A stretch of DNA of 64,000 nucleotides from NCBI RefSeq assembly GCF_025567125.1, contig NZ_JAOQJI010000019.1:1-64000 (forward strand). Reading direction: 5' to 3'. The notes beneath the pieces were generated by a model. The model was not told where the DNA came from. It was given only the letters and a program-made list of their open reading frames with translations, and did no database searches. The stretch is from Phocaeicola fibrisolvens (GTDB taxonomy: Bacteria; Bacteroidota; Bacteroidia; Bacteroidales; Bacteroidaceae). Position 1 is the first letter of the stretch. The number at the start of each line of letters is the position of its first letter. Positions 1 to 9,852 of this stretch are shown here, in pieces. The position numbers and the translations under genes were made by a program.

Positions 1-85
1 CCAAAAGGCATGGACATAGGAAAAACATAAATCATACTCTATGAAAAATGGCAAAACGATGATTATATAACGAAAAGAGGATGCA

Positions 86-1240
86 TCATTTTGACACATC
101 CTCGTTATATTTTTGCCGCAACAATTCCACAATCTGGACTGCGGCTCTGTCAGAAGCACCCGACTCACCCAATATACGAATCAACGACTCGTACTCTTTT
201 TGCATCCGACTCCGGCCTTCACCGCCTGGAAGAATCTTTGCAAGCTGTTCCTTCACATTACTTACCGTCATTCCATCGGCTACTAACTCAGACACCACTT
301 CTTTCCCCGCAATCAGATTAACCAGTGAAATATATTTCACTTTTAAAATATGCCTTCTTAAAAATGAAACCAGCTTTCCACAGGCCGTATAATAACACAC
401 CACCTGAGGCACACAAAACAGAGCTGTTTCCAAAGTGGCCGTACCACTTGTTACTAAAGCGGCTACCGCATGCGAAAGCAAATCATAAGTCTGCCCAAAA
501 ACAATCTTTGCATTACCTTCAGTGTAAATCTGATAAAACTCAGGAGCAATACCTGGAGCCCCCGCAATAACAAACTGATACTCCGGAAACGCACGGGAGG
601 CTTCTATCATACGCGAAAGATTATCCTTTATCTCCTGCTTCCGGCTACCCGCCAACAAAGCCACGATTGGCCTATTCTCCAGATGGTTACGAGAGACAAA
701 ATGTATAAAATCCTCTGTATATTCCTGTTGGAAACAATCAACTGCATCCACACACGGGTTGCCTATGTAATGAATCGGATATGAATGTTTCTGAAAAAAA
801 TCTACTTCAAAAGGCAAGATGGAAAACAGTTCATCCACATCACGCTTAATATTCTTGATACGATATTCTTTCCAAGCCCATATCTTAGGTGAAATATAAT
901 AAAATATCGGAATATGAGTATGCCCCTTGATATATTCTGCTATTTTCAAGTTAAAGCCGGGATAATCAACCAGAATCAGCACATCCGGCTGCCAACGGAC
1001 AATGTCTTCCTTACAATAGTCCATATTTCGGAAAATCGTCCGCAAATGAAGTAAGACTGGAATAAATCCCATATAGGCCATGTCCTTGTAATGCTTGACC
1101 AACGAACCTCCCACTGCCGCCATCAAATCGCCTCCGAAAAAACGGAACTCTGCCTGCGGATCAGCCTTCTGCAAAGCCTTCATCAAGTTAGAAGCATGCA
1201 AATCGCCTGAAGCTTCTCCTACAATCAAATAATATTTCAT
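86..1240 (-). CDS. lpxB: Lipid-A-disaccharide synthase
   Basis: Family GT19 enzyme joining UDP-2,3-diacylglucosamine and lipid X into the lipid A disaccharide, at the inner face of the cytoplasmic membrane. The 384-residue product has the usual LpxB length and opens with the typical GEASGDLHA segment (about residues 8-16). Later family blocks include a YYISPKIWAWK stretch and a GSRKQEI loop near the middle. The start overlaps the surE stop by four bases (ATGA-type), so the two genes are probably translationally coupled from a promoter upstream of surE. The surE-lpxB pairing is, from memory, common in Bacteroidetes. Identity is secure; the 85 bases downstream to the window edge hold nothing I recognise. 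Confidence 0.96.
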   Translation of the reverse strand: MKYYLIVGEASGDLHASNLMKALQKADPQAEFRFFGGDLMAAVGGSLVKHYKDMAYMGFIPVLLHLRTIFRNMDYCKEDIVRWQPDVLILVDYPGFNLKIAEYIKGHTHIPIFYYISPKIWAWKEYRIKNIKRDVDELFSILPFEVDFFQKHSYPIHYIGNPCVDAVDCFQQEYTEDFIHFVSRNHLENRPIVALLAGSRKQEIKDNLSRMIEASRAFPEYQFVIAGAPGIAPEFYQIYTEGNAKIVFGQTYDLLSHAVAALVTSGTATLETALFCVPQVVCYYTACGKLVSFLRRHILKVKYISLVNLIAGKEVVSELVADGMTVSNVKEQLAKILPGGEGRSRMQKEYESLIRILGESGASDRAAVQIVELLRQKYNEDVSK

Positions 1241-2010
1241 ACCTGAAGATTCCAGTGATTCAACTCTTCTTTCAACGCGTATGCCGTCACATCAATTTGG
1301 GTAGGAGTCACAGCTACATATCCATGCTCAAGAGCCCAATGATCTGTATCTTCCGCATCCGGTTCATTGTTCTTATAAGAACCCGTAAGCCAATAATAAT
1401 AACCGCCTCTTGGATGTACTGCTTTCACGAACTCATTGGTCCACATCCCGTTCGTCTGTCGGCAAACGCGTACACCTTTCAATTCCTTTACAGCCGGGAA
1501 ATTCACATTCAAGCAAGTTCCCAAAGGAAGGCCATGCAACAAGACTTCCTCCACCAAACGTTGTATGTAGGGAAAAGTGGGCGTAAAATCAGCCTCAGGA
1601 TCATGATTACAAAGAGAAAATCCCACTGACGGAATGCCTTTTAAACACCCTTCAATTACAACCCCCATCGTTCCTGAGTAATGCACATTCACCGAAGAAT
1701 TATCCCCATGATTTATTCCGCCAATTACCATATCGGGTACTCGAGGCACCAAATCATGCAAAGCCAATTTCACACAATCAACTGGAGTCCCCGTGCAACT
1801 ATACAACGTGAAACCAGGCTCAGACTTCAATTGCGTACAGCGAAGAGGATGTTCAGAAGTAATGGAACCCGAAGCTCCTGAGCGAGGACCTGAAGGTGCA
1901 ACTACCATTAAATCAGCTATCGGCCGCAAAACCTTTATCAATTCCTGAATGCCTTTTGCAGCAAAGCCATCATCATTCGACAACAGCAAAAACGGTTTCT
2001 CTTTCATCAT
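1237..2010 (-). CDS. surE: 5'/3'-nucleotidase SurE
   Basis: Metal-dependent nucleoside monophosphate phosphatase of the SurE family, cytoplasmic. The 257-residue protein begins with the diagnostic SNDDG metal site (about residues 11-15), followed by APSGPRSG and, near residue 97, GGINHGDN, which supplies the conserved Asn ligand. It lies directly upstream of lpxB with a four-base overlap. I see no perfect TAnnTTTG box on its strand in the 215-base gap to parA; TAACTTTA (plus 2039-2046, read on minus) is the nearest match. Confidence 0.96.
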   Translation of the reverse strand: MMKEKPFLLLSNDDGFAAKGIQELIKVLRPIADLMVVAPSGPRSGASGSITSEHPLRCTQLKSEPGFTLYSCTGTPVDCVKLALHDLVPRVPDMVIGGINHGDNSSVNVHYSGTMGVVIEGCLKGIPSVGFSLCNHDPEADFTPTFPYIQRLVEEVLLHGLPLGTCLNVNFPAVKELKGVRVCRQTNGMWTNEFVKAVHPRGGYYYWLTGSYKNNEPDAEDTDHWALEHGYVAVTPTQIDVTAYALKEELNHWNLQV

Positions 2011-2098
2011 ATTTTATTATCCAATCTTTTTTAAGTGTGTAAAGTTACAACAAATCTTAATCTTACCAAACCGGGCCATGCAATTAACCAAAAATATA

Positions 2099-2106
2099 TA
2101 TCTTTG
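2099..2106 (+). promoter_or_regulatory. Putative -7 box upstream of parA
   Basis: TATCTTTG matches the Bacteroides -7 consensus TAnnTTTG and lies about 120 bases before the parA start in the surE-parA divergent gap. A good -33 TTTG is not obvious, so this is a candidate only. Confidence 0.4.
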
Positions 2107-2225
2107 CCCGCGTGAAGTTATTAACAGATAAGGTGAGTTTTCAACACTTTCAAAAAAGTCATTGAAATTTAATTGACACTGTCATCATTTATTAGTTACT
2201 TCGCAATCAGAATAAACTGATTAAT

Positions 2226-2993
2226 ATGGGAAAAATTATTGCTTTAGCCAATCAAAAAGGAGGAGTAGGTAAAACTACCACGACTATTAACTTGGCTGCA
2301 TCTTTAGCTACTCTCGAGAAGAAAGTACTAGTGATTGACGCTGACCCTCAGGCAAATGCCTCATCCGGTCTAGGTGTGGACTTGAAAGATATCGACTGTT
2401 CAATCTACGAATGTTTAATCAATCAAGCAGACATCCGGGAAGCTATTTATACAACCGATATTGACGGATTAGACATCATACCTTCTCACATTGACCTGGT
2501 AGGTGCTGAAATCGAAATGCTGAACCTGGAAAATCGTGAGAAAATCATGCGGCACGCATTGGAACCGATGAAAGACGAATACGACTACATCTTAATAGAC
2601 TGTTCTCCTTCACTTGGATTGATTACCATCAATGCATTGACAGCTGCTGACTCGGTGATTATTCCCGTACAATGTGAATATTTCGCATTGGAAGGGATCA
2701 GCAAACTTTTAAATACCATCAAAATCATCAAGACAAAACTCAATCCTTCATTGGAAATTGAAGGATTTCTGCTAACCATGTTTGACTCACGCCTGCGCCT
2801 GGCCAACCAGATTTACGATGAAGTGAAACGACACTTCCAGGAACTGGTGTTCAAAACCATTATTCAGCGCAATGTCAAACTAAGCGAAGCACCCAGCCAT
2901 GGCATTCCGGCTATTCTCTATGATGCAGAATCTACCGGAGCAAAAAATCATCTGGCCTTGGCCAACGAAATTATAACAAAAAACAGCAAATAA
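2226..2993 (+). CDS. parA: Chromosome partitioning ATPase ParA/Soj
   Basis: ParA-type ATPase that works with ParB in chromosome segregation. The deviant Walker A KGGVGKT is at residues 11-17, and DADPQANASSGLG and IDCSPSLG (Walker B region) follow as in chromosomal Soj proteins. Length 255 is typical. parB starts six bases after the stop, and the cluster continues through a DUF5683 gene, a lytic transglycosylase and a (p)ppGpp synthetase. I did not find a convincing parS palindrome in the window by eye. Confidence 0.96.
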   Translation: MGKIIALANQKGGVGKTTTTINLAASLATLEKKVLVIDADPQANASSGLGVDLKDIDCSIYECLINQADIREAIYTTDIDGLDIIPSHIDLVGAEIEMLNLENREKIMRHALEPMKDEYDYILIDCSPSLGLITINALTAADSVIIPVQCEYFALEGISKLLNTIKIIKTKLNPSLEIEGFLLTMFDSRLRLANQIYDEVKRHFQELVFKTIIQRNVKLSEAPSHGIPAILYDAESTGAKNHLALANEIITKNSK

Positions 2994-2999
2994 AAGTAT

Positions 3000-3896
3000 A
3001 TGGCAGTACAGAAAAAATTTGCATTAGGACGAGGACTGGATGCCCTGATATCCAACGAAGAGGTGAAGACCTCCGGATCATCATCTATTAATGAAATAGA
3101 ATTAAGCAAGATATCTGTCAATCCCAACCAACCTCGTCGTGAATTTGATCCTATCGCTCTACAGGAACTGGCTGACTCCATTGCTGAAATTGGCATCATA
3201 CAGCCTATTACCTTACGCCAGCTAAGCGAGGATTCTTATCAGATTATTGCAGGGGAACGACGCTACAGAGCCTCCATACTGGCCGGTTTGAAGACCATTC
3301 CGGCTTATATCCGAACAGCCGATGACGAAAATGTCATGGAAATGGCGTTGATAGAAAATATACAGCGCGAAGACCTGAATTCACTGGAAATCGCACTGGC
3401 TTACCAGCACCTGATTGAACAATACGAACTGACCCAGGAACGGCTCAGTGAACGAGTGGGGAAAAAACGTACCACCATCGCCAATTATCTACGCCTACTA
3501 AAACTGCCTGCTCCAATTCAGATGGCCTTGAAGAACAAGGAAATCGACATGGGACATGCACGGGCTCTATTGACCTTGGAAGATCCGAAAACCCAAATAC
3601 GCATCTTCAATGAAACGGTAAGTCAAGGCTACTCCGTACGTAAGGTAGAAGAAATTGTAAAAGCACTGTCAAATGGAGAGAGCGTAAAAAGCGGAGGAAA
3701 AACAATTACCCCCAAAAGCACGCAACTATCGGAAGAATACTCGATACTGCAAAATCATCTTTGCAGCTTCTTTGGTACTAAAGTACAACTTTCTTGTACA
3801 AACAAAGGAAAAGGAAAAATCAGTATTCCATTCAACAGTGAAGCAGATTTGGAAAGAATCATGGAGATTTTGGACTCTTTGAAAAAAACAGAATAA
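3000..3896 (+). CDS. parB: ParB/Spo0J partition protein
   Basis: DNA-binding partner of ParA, a CTP-dependent clamp in characterised homologues. The 298-residue protein starts with LGRGLDALI (about 9-17), which resembles the ParA-stimulating tail. It then has the ParB/Srx nuclease-like domain with GERRYRA and MALIENIQREDLN (about 85-125), a helix-turn-helix region (about 135-165) and a C-terminal dimerisation part. It follows parA by six bases. Confidence 0.96.
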   Translation: MAVQKKFALGRGLDALISNEEVKTSGSSSINEIELSKISVNPNQPRREFDPIALQELADSIAEIGIIQPITLRQLSEDSYQIIAGERRYRASILAGLKTIPAYIRTADDENVMEMALIENIQREDLNSLEIALAYQHLIEQYELTQERLSERVGKKRTTIANYLRLLKLPAPIQMALKNKEIDMGHARALLTLEDPKTQIRIFNETVSQGYSVRKVEEIVKALSNGESVKSGGKTITPKSTQLSEEYSILQNHLCSFFGTKVQLSCTNKGKGKISIPFNSEADLERIMEILDSLKKTE

Positions 3897-3908
3897 ACAA
3901 AAAGCGAG

Positions 3909-4694
3909 TTGAAACCACATATATTTACATATATCCTGTCGTTTGTCCTGCTACTATGCATGTCTCTACTGAACTGCACGGAAGCCCATGCCCAACGGGC
4001 CAAGAAACACCGGGAAGGAGTGCTCACTGCAGATTCTATCCGGACAAAAAATCAGACAGACAGTCTGGCTTTAGCCGATACAACTGACCTACAGCGACAA
4101 TTGAAACTGGAAACGCTGGAAGCTCCTGTAGATACAGCCCTGCTGGCACGACAAAATGACTCCATACAAAACAGTATACCTGCTCCACAAGAGAAAAAAC
4201 GCTGGATACCCAATTCCAATCGCACGGTATGGCTAGGCTTGATTATCCCTGGAGCAGGACAGATATACAACCGTAAATACTGGAAACTTCCTCTTATTTA
4301 TGGAGGTTTTGTAGGCTGTGCATACGCCTTGACATGGAACGGACAAATGTATAAAGATTACTCACAAGCCTATCAGGACATCATGAGTAACAACCCGAAC
4401 AACAAAAGCTACGAAGATTTCCTGCCTCCTGGCACAAACGTAAACGACCGCTTGGAGTACTGGCAAGAAATCCTCCGTAAACGAAAAGACCTTTATCGCC
4501 GTCAACGCGATTTGAGTATATTTGCATTCATTGGTGTATATTTATTATCAGTGATTGATGCCTATGTAGATGCCGAATTGTCTGATTTCGATATCAGCAA
4601 GGACTTGAGCATGAAATGGGAGCCCACAGTTTTCAACGATGCATTTCGTAACCGTCCGCAAGGAGTCGGAGTACAATGCTGTATTAAATTTTAA
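3909..4694 (+). CDS. DUF5683 membrane protein, TTG start
   Basis: Conserved Bacteroidetes protein of unknown role (DUF5683 family, recognised from memory). The N-terminus is a signal peptide ending near AEAHAQ-like residues (EAHAQ at about 25-29). A variable Ser/Thr/Gln-rich stretch follows, then the family core PGAGQIYNRKYWKLP (about 115-130) with hydrophobic segments. The start must be TTG: the parB stop lies in the same frame 12 bases upstream, no ATG or GTG falls between, and the next internal Met would cut the signal peptide. It sits 12 bases after parB and three before the lytic transglycosylase gene, which suggests an envelope role, by inference only. Confidence 0.85.
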   Translation: MKPHIFTYILSFVLLLCMSLLNCTEAHAQRAKKHREGVLTADSIRTKNQTDSLALADTTDLQRQLKLETLEAPVDTALLARQNDSIQNSIPAPQEKKRWIPNSNRTVWLGLIIPGAGQIYNRKYWKLPLIYGGFVGCAYALTWNGQMYKDYSQAYQDIMSNNPNNKSYEDFLPPGTNVNDRLEYWQEILRKRKDLYRRQRDLSIFAFIGVYLLSVIDAYVDAELSDFDISKDLSMKWEPTVFNDAFRNRPQGVGVQCCIKF

Positions 4695-4697
4695 AAA

Positions 4698-5969
4698 ATG
4701 AGAAAGCTAATTTTCAGTTTACTGACCGCTACTTTCTGTAGTGCCTCTTCTATTTTCGCACAGCAGACAGAAAAGACCATTACTATACAAGCGGCCAACG
4801 GACAGGAGGATGTAATAGATTTGCCGGAAGGAATGATATCTACCACAGACAGTCTTTATCTTGACTGGATATCCAAACACTATATAAATCCGGCAGAAAA
4901 TTGTACCATGAGTACCCAAAACCCGGAAGTCAGCGATTCCATTTATATGGACCGCTTGCAACGCATCCCTGCCATTATTGAAATGCCTTACAACGACATT
5001 ATTCGCAAATTTATCGACATGTATGCCACCCGGCTTCGACAAAAAGTGTCCTTTATGTTAAGTGCCAACAACCTCTACATGCCGATTTTTGAGGAAGCAC
5101 TCGACTTATACGACCTTCCGTTGGAATTGAAATACCTCCCTGTCATTGAATCAGCACTCAATCCTACCGCTACATCTTCACAAGGGGCTGTGGGATTATG
5201 GCAATTTATGCTCCGCACAGGACAGGTATATGGACTAAAAGTCAACTCATTGGTAGACGAACGAAGAGATCCGGTGAAATCCACACGAGCTGCAGCACGC
5301 TATCTGAAGGATTTGTATGACATTTATCATGACTGGAACCTGGTATTAGCAGCCTACAATTGCGGACCTGGCACCATCAACAAAGCCATTCGCCGGGCTG
5401 GAGGAGAAACGGACTTCTGGAAAATCTACAATTATCTGCCCAAAGAAACAAGAGGGTATGTGCCGGCTTTTGTCGCCGCCAATTATATCATGACATATTA
5501 TTGCGAGCACTACATCAGTCCAATGGAAATGAACATGCCGGAAAGTACCGACACCGTTCATATCAACCGCCCTCTGAATTTAAATCAAATAGCTGGAGTA
5601 TGTAAAATTGACATCGACCAGTTGCGCGCCCTCAATCCGGAGTTCAAAAAAGACATTATCCCTGGAAATGAGAAACCGTATGCCCTGCGACTCCCAACTG
5701 ATATGATGAGCTGTTTCATTGACCATGAAGATAGCATATACAACTACAAGCCAGAAATCTATCAGACTCGAAGAAGTACAGTAGTAGCTGTAAGCAACAC
5801 CACTACTCAAAAACAGAGTAACAAAAAGGCAGTATACCACCGCATTCGAAATGGAGAAACATTGGGCAGTATTGCCGCAAAATATGGAGTAAGTGTGAAA
5901 CAGCTCCGGCGTCTGAACGGCATAAAGGGAAGCAATATCCGTGCCGGCAAATCACTGCGCATCCGATAA
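4698..5969 (+). CDS. Lytic murein transglycosylase with LysM
   Basis: MltD-like enzyme cleaving peptidoglycan glycan strands. The 423-residue product has a signal peptide (cleavage near SIFAQ, residue 21) and an SLT domain with the catalytic Glu at about 151 in PVIESALNP. SSQGAVGLWQF and LVLAAYNCGPG follow, both family motifs. A LysM repeat (about 378-423, GETLGSIAAKYGVS) ends the protein and binds glycan. It starts three bases after the DUF5683 gene and lies in the par cluster, linking wall remodelling to segregation genes by position only. Confidence 0.93.
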   Translation: MRKLIFSLLTATFCSASSIFAQQTEKTITIQAANGQEDVIDLPEGMISTTDSLYLDWISKHYINPAENCTMSTQNPEVSDSIYMDRLQRIPAIIEMPYNDIIRKFIDMYATRLRQKVSFMLSANNLYMPIFEEALDLYDLPLELKYLPVIESALNPTATSSQGAVGLWQFMLRTGQVYGLKVNSLVDERRDPVKSTRAAARYLKDLYDIYHDWNLVLAAYNCGPGTINKAIRRAGGETDFWKIYNYLPKETRGYVPAFVAANYIMTYYCEHYISPMEMNMPESTDTVHINRPLNLNQIAGVCKIDIDQLRALNPEFKKDIIPGNEKPYALRLPTDMMSCFIDHEDSIYNYKPEIYQTRRSTVVAVSNTTTQKQSNKKAVYHRIRNGETLGSIAAKYGVSVKQLRRLNGIKGSNIRAGKSLRIR

Positions 5970-6045
5970 GAAAAGTAACCGTTTGCTTGTTAGATTCGTA
6001 TTTTTCCCTATTTTTGCATTATTGATTCAAAGAAGGGAGAGAATT

Positions 6046-8325
6046 ATGACTGAGGAGAAACTTACGCAGGAACAGGCAGATGAAAAACTGATTGACGATG
6101 CATTCCAGGAACTTCTGGACCGATATCTAGAAAGCAAACACCGGAAAAAAGTTGAAATTATTACGAAAGCCTTTAATTTCGCCCGACAGGCGCACAAAGG
6201 AGTGCGCCGACGTTCGGGCGAACCTTATATCTTACATCCTATAGCCGTCGCACGCATTGCATGTGTGGAAATAGGCTTGGGATCTACGTCCATCTGTTCG
6301 GCCTTACTTCACGACGTAGTAGAAGATACAGATTATACTGTAGAAGACATTGAAAATCTGTTCGGTCCTAAAATTGCCCAAATTGTAGACGGACTGACAA
6401 AAATCTCAGGAGGTATCTTCGGAGACCGAGCTTCGGCACAAGCAGAAAACTTCAAGAAACTGCTTCTCACGATGAATGATGATATCCGAGTCATCCTCAT
6501 CAAAATAGCCGACCGCCTGCACAACATGCGTACCCTTGGTTCCATGCTTCCCAGCAAACAATACAAAATTGCAGGAGAAACCCTTTATATCTATGCGCCA
6601 TTAGCCAACCGTTTGGGACTCAACCGTATCAAGACAGAACTTGAAGATTTGAGTTTCAAATATGAACATCCTGAAGCCTACCAAAAAATAGAAGATAAAT
6701 TAAAAGCCACACAAGCTGAAAGAGATAGTTTGTTTGAAGAGTTTACTGCTCCCATACGGGCACAACTCGACAAAATGGGGCTTCCTTATCGAATTCTGGC
6801 ACGTGTCAAATCACCTTATTCCATTTGGAATAAGATGCAGAACAAGCATATTACTTTCGAAGAAATCTATGACATTCTAGCTGTAAGAATTATCTTTACA
6901 CCTAAAAATGAAGAAGAAGAGCTAAATGATTGCTTCAATATTTATGTAGCTATTTCACGCATCTACAAACCTCATCCAGACCGTCTGCGCGACTGGGTCA
7001 GTCACCCGAAAGCCAATGGTTATCAAGCTCTTCATGTAACATTGATGAGTAATAAAGGACAATGGATTGAAGTACAGATTCGAAGTGAACGAATGAATGA
7101 TGTGGCAGAACAGGGTTTTGCCGCTCATTGGAAATATAAAGAAGGCGGAGGTAGTGAAGACGAAGGAGAGCTCAGCAAATGGCTGAAAACAATCAAAGAA
7201 ATCCTGGATGACCCACAACCGGATGCCATTGACTTTTTGGATACCATCAAACTTAACCTTTTTGCATCTGAAATATTTGTTTTCACTCCAAAAGGTGAAA
7301 TCAAAACCATGCCTCAAAACGCCACGGCACTCGATTTTGCTTTTTCTATCCACACTTTCCTTGGGAGCCATTGTATCGGAGCAAAGGTAAACCATAAACT
7401 GGTTCCACTAAGTCATAAATTGCAAAGTGGAGACCAAGTGGAAATTCTGACTTCCAAATCACAGAAAGTACAGCCCTCATGGATAAATTTTGCGACTACA
7501 GCAAAAGCGAAAGCTAAAATACTTTCTATCCTGAAACGAGAACGAAAAGAAACACAGCAACAAGGGGAAGACATGTTACATGATTTCTTCCAAAAGGAAG
7601 GCATTGAAGCCAATGATACAAATATTCAGAAATTATGCACACTTCACAAATTGAAAACACCTGAGGATTTAATGTATCAGATTGGACAAAAGGTCTTCGT
7701 ACTAGGTGATTTGGATAAAAACGAATTAAAAGAAAAGCCTACACCAACCAACTGGAAAAAATATATTGCTTTTGCCTTTGGAGGGAGTAAATCGAAGACA
7801 CAATCCAATGAACAACCCAAGGAAAGCACGCCACAATTAAATATTGACAAAAAGAAAGTGGTGCGACTCACTCCTGACGAAATTCAAAAGCACTATATCA
7901 TCGCTGATTGTTGTAAACCGATACCAGGAGATGATGTGTTAGGCTATATTGATGACAACAACCGTATCATCATTCACAAACGACAATGCCCAATTGCAGC
8001 CCAACTGAAAACCAGTTTTGGGAACAGATTACTTGCTGTACAATGGGAAACTGGAAAAGCCCTTAACTTCCCTGTTAATGTATATATAAAAGGTATTGAT
8101 GGAATCGGAGTATTGAATCAGGTAACCCAGATTATCTCCCAGCAGTTAAATGTCAACATCCACAAGTTGAACATCGAATCCAATGATGGAATTTTTGAAG
8201 GACGAATCCAGCTTTTCGTACACGATGTAGACGATGTAAATACGATTTGTGAAAACTTAAAGAAACTGGAAAGTATCAAAAAAGTAACTCGCATCGAAAG
8301 TTTTGATGACAAAATTACCGACTAA
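6046..8325 (+). CDS. RelA/SpoT bifunctional (p)ppGpp synthetase/hydrolase
   Basis: Stringent-response enzyme. From the chosen ATG (759 residues) it has an HD hydrolase domain with LLHDVVEDT (HD at about 89-90), a synthetase domain (ARVKSPYSIWNKM, then DILAVRIIF), a TGS domain (about 400-460, FVFTPKGEIKTMPQ), a zinc-finger-like DCCKPIPGD segment and a C-terminal ACT domain. Both catalytic halves look intact. The frame stays open upstream to a GTG inside the previous gene, but the ATG at 6046 is preceded by AAGGGAGAG, a good ribosome site, and starts the family-typical N-terminus. The 76-base gap to the previous gene may hold its own promoter. Confidence 0.93.
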   Translation: MTEEKLTQEQADEKLIDDAFQELLDRYLESKHRKKVEIITKAFNFARQAHKGVRRRSGEPYILHPIAVARIACVEIGLGSTSICSALLHDVVEDTDYTVEDIENLFGPKIAQIVDGLTKISGGIFGDRASAQAENFKKLLLTMNDDIRVILIKIADRLHNMRTLGSMLPSKQYKIAGETLYIYAPLANRLGLNRIKTELEDLSFKYEHPEAYQKIEDKLKATQAERDSLFEEFTAPIRAQLDKMGLPYRILARVKSPYSIWNKMQNKHITFEEIYDILAVRIIFTPKNEEEELNDCFNIYVAISRIYKPHPDRLRDWVSHPKANGYQALHVTLMSNKGQWIEVQIRSERMNDVAEQGFAAHWKYKEGGGSEDEGELSKWLKTIKEILDDPQPDAIDFLDTIKLNLFASEIFVFTPKGEIKTMPQNATALDFAFSIHTFLGSHCIGAKVNHKLVPLSHKLQSGDQVEILTSKSQKVQPSWINFATTAKAKAKILSILKRERKETQQQGEDMLHDFFQKEGIEANDTNIQKLCTLHKLKTPEDLMYQIGQKVFVLGDLDKNELKEKPTPTNWKKYIAFAFGGSKSKTQSNEQPKESTPQLNIDKKKVVRLTPDEIQKHYIIADCCKPIPGDDVLGYIDDNNRIIIHKRQCPIAAQLKTSFGNRLLAVQWETGKALNFPVNVYIKGIDGIGVLNQVTQIISQQLNVNIHKLNIESNDGIFEGRIQLFVHDVDDVNTICENLKKLESIKKVTRIESFDDKITD

Positions 8326-8344
8326 AAAATATACGATTCACACA

Positions 8345-8379
8345 AAATTCGGCCGGGGAAAAGATTCTCGGCCGAATTT
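8345..8379. terminator. Bidirectional terminator hairpin
   Basis: AAATTCGGCCG (8345-8355) pairs perfectly with CGGCCGAATTT (8369-8379) around a 13-base loop. It separates the converging (p)ppGpp synthetase and merR genes and can serve both strands. Confidence 0.8.
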
Positions 8380-8389
8380 ATTCTTGCCA

Positions 8390-8737
8390 TTACGTTAAAT
8401 AGTCTAGTTCGTTACGCATGCTCACCAACTCTTCCCGGATACGTTTCAAACGCTCCACGACATTAGCTGTCTGCAAAGTTTCCTCCCGATTCTGCTTCAA
8501 ACGCTGCTTAGCCCCAGCCAATGTCATCCCTTTTTCTTTCACTAAATGATATACCAAACGGATATTCTCTATATCTTCTTTACGATATTGACGAATGTTA
8601 CCACCTGCCTTTTTAGGAGAAATCATGGGAAATTCCTTTTCCCAATACCTCAACAACGATTCATTCACGCCAAACATCCGAGCCACTTCACTAATGGAAT
8701 AATACAATTTCAATTCTTTTTCTGCCTTTAAAGCCAT
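8390..8737 (-). CDS. MerR-family transcriptional regulator
   Basis: Short MerR-type regulator (115 residues). The N-terminal winged helix-turn-helix reads YYSISEVARMFGVNESLLRY, followed by WEKEFPMISPKK and a dimerisation helix with GMTLAGAKQRL. No effector domain or metal-binding cysteines are present. It lies 16 bases after the M23 peptidase gene and is probably co-transcribed with it. From memory this pair is conserved in Bacteroides; the target genes are unknown. Confidence 0.88.
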   Translation of the reverse strand: MALKAEKELKLYYSISEVARMFGVNESLLRYWEKEFPMISPKKAGGNIRQYRKEDIENIRLVYHLVKEKGMTLAGAKQRLKQNREETLQTANVVERLKRIREELVSMRNELDYLT

Positions 8738-8753
8738 ACAAAATCTCCTTTTT

Positions 8754-9719
8754 TTAATCGAATACTCTACCGTGATTGGCAGCTATCTCAATCATCTTTT
8801 CATAATCGTCTGCGTTTAAATCCATGAAGTAATAGTTCACAGGATTCACAATCTTTCCTTTTACACGTACTTCATAGTGCAAATGTGGCCCTGTACTTTT
8901 CCCGGTAGAACCCACTTCCCCGATAACTTCTCCACGGGTCACATTCTGGCCTACCCGTACCTTAATGGCATTCAAATGTGCATAACGAGTCACATACCCA
9001 AAACCATGGTCTATAATAATACAATTCCCATAGAGTCCGTCCCATCCAGCTTGCTTCACTCGACCATCTCCCGTAGCATATACCGGTGTTCCGATATTTG
9101 CCGAAAAATCCATTCCTGCATGGAATTTCACAGTCTTATAAATGGGGTCTATACGCATGCCATACCCCGAGGCAGTCTGCTTTAAATTTTTATTCGACAC
9201 CGGCTGTATAGCAGGGATGCAAGCAAGCATCTTATCGTGCTGCTTGCAAAGCGCTACGACTTCATCAAAAGATTTAGACTGCGCATAAATTTTTTGCTCC
9301 AAACCGTCCATTTTCTGTAAGGTATGAATTACCAGACGGCTGTTCGCCATATCCATCAACTCATTGTAACGCGCACTGCTGGCTTTCCCAGATCGCTGTT
9401 CATCGGGCAACGGATCAGCCTGCATCATCACCCGATAGATATTGTCATCACGTTGTTGCAAACGCAGCATCACCCCTTCAGCCTCATCCAAACGAGAAGA
9501 TAAAATGGCATATTGCGACAACAACCGTGAATTCTCTGTACGAAGATCCTTTTCTGAAGGTGAACCAAAAATCCATATTAACAAAATAAAACTTCCGGCA
9601 CCCAGCCCCATACCTACAAACAACTGTCTGAGATAACTCAATGCCCGCTGTCGCATGGTAGGATAAATACGGTCGTAAGTACGTGTTTTCGGATTATAAA
9701 CATAATAGACTTTACGCAT
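8754..9719 (-). CDS. Membrane-anchored M23 (LytM) peptidase
   Basis: Peptidoglycan endopeptidase or amidase activator of the M23 family. The 321-residue protein has one transmembrane helix (about 34-51), a coiled-coil-like stretch (about 58-160) and a C-terminal LytM domain. The zinc-site motif HxxxD (His200, Asp204) and HLH (279-281) are all present, so a catalytic enzyme is expected. It is divergent from alaS and upstream of merR. Confidence 0.92.
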   Translation of the reverse strand: MRKVYYVYNPKTRTYDRIYPTMRQRALSYLRQLFVGMGLGAGSFILLIWIFGSPSEKDLRTENSRLLSQYAILSSRLDEAEGVMLRLQQRDDNIYRVMMQADPLPDEQRSGKASSARYNELMDMANSRLVIHTLQKMDGLEQKIYAQSKSFDEVVALCKQHDKMLACIPAIQPVSNKNLKQTASGYGMRIDPIYKTVKFHAGMDFSANIGTPVYATGDGRVKQAGWDGLYGNCIIIDHGFGYVTRYAHLNAIKVRVGQNVTRGEVIGEVGSTGKSTGPHLHYEVRVKGKIVNPVNYYFMDLNADDYEKMIEIAANHGRVFD

Positions 9720-9800
9720 GTGGTTCGATTTTGGAAAAATTTAAGCAACAAAACATCAAGTTTTTGCACCAAACATACAGACAAAAATAATAAAAGCGAT

Positions 9801-9808
9801 TATCTTTG
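9801..9808 (+). promoter_or_regulatory. Putative -7 box for alaS
   Basis: TATCTTTG fits TAnnTTTG, 44 bases before the alaS start. The -33 position shows no clear TTTG. Confidence 0.5.
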
Positions 9809-9852
9809 CAAATCAATTTTGAGAATATTAACTACAAGACAATATAACGACT

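Noticed and set aside
5941..6045. GTG-initiated N-terminal extension of the (p)ppGpp synthetase
   Set aside because: It overlaps the end of the lytic transglycosylase gene, has no ribosome site, and the ATG at 6046 begins the family-typical sequence.
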